Positions 5,731-5,767 of a stretch of DNA of 5,767 nucleotides are shown one piece after another. Every line of letters starts with the position of its first letter. Within the stretch, counting starts at the first letter, position 1. Below the pieces are notes generated by a model. That model did no database searches. It was not told the origin of the DNA and saw only the letters and a program-made list of their open reading frames with translations. Origin of the DNA: Actinomycetes bacterium (lineage in GTDB: Bacteria; Actinomycetota; Actinomycetes; JAJYSQ01); NCBI GenBank assembly GCA_021793495.1, contig JAJYSQ010000143.1:1-5767 (forward strand). Reading direction: 5' to 3'. The position numbers and the translations under genes are program-made.

Positions 5731-5767
5731 CCCCGCACCAGCAGCGTGCCACGTCCGGGCCCGGGGT

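Noticed and set aside
4583..5752. 389-codon minus-strand frame opposite fliC
   Set aside because: It is low-complexity, Arg/Gly/Val-rich, runs through the terminator hairpin, and lies opposite an unmistakable flagellin.

Overview
This window is a piece of a flagellar gene cluster from a high-GC actinobacterium (Actinomycetota). The evidence is the strong G/C bias at third codon positions, the actinobacterial-type FlgN and FliA sequences, the use of GTG as a start, and a GC-rich hairpin terminator without a T-tract. The genus cannot be fixed from the sequence alone.

Layout. On the minus strand, positions 1-1208 carry flgN followed one base later by flgK. FlgN is the export chaperone for the hook-filament junction proteins, and FlgK is hook-associated protein 1, whose 3' end runs off the left edge. 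A 269-base divergent intergenic region (1209-1477) holds a sigma-28-type promoter for flgN-flgK and two inverted repeats. On the plus strand follow a FliA/WhiG-family flagellar sigma factor (1478-2434), a two-domain GT2 glycosyltransferase with a long helical C-terminal part (2482-4716), and a short flagellin, fliC (4775-5677). A strong hairpin terminator (5687-5730) follows fliC, and the last bases hold nothing I recognise.

How it works together. The window holds late flagellar functions: the sigma factor that switches on filament genes, the junction protein and its chaperone, the filament subunit, and a glycosyltransferase placed directly before the flagellin that probably decorates it. The main unifying signal is a promoter motif found three times with identical geometry, CTCA-N16-GCCGAT. 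It lies upstream of flgN (minus strand), upstream of the glycosyltransferase, and upstream of fliC. It matches the known sigma-28 class (TAAA-N15-GCCGATAA) and suggests that the encoded FliA drives each neighbouring transcription unit separately. The copy before the glycosyltransferase predicts transcription starting at or next to its GTG codon, so that message may be leaderless. The copy before fliC is embedded in the end of the glycosyltransferase gene, and its -10 element includes that gene's stop codon.

Composition is also unusual. I count only five lysines in about 1,760 predicted residues, and the flagellin has only about a dozen charged side chains in 300 residues. I see no mobile element, CRISPR array, tRNA or rRNA.
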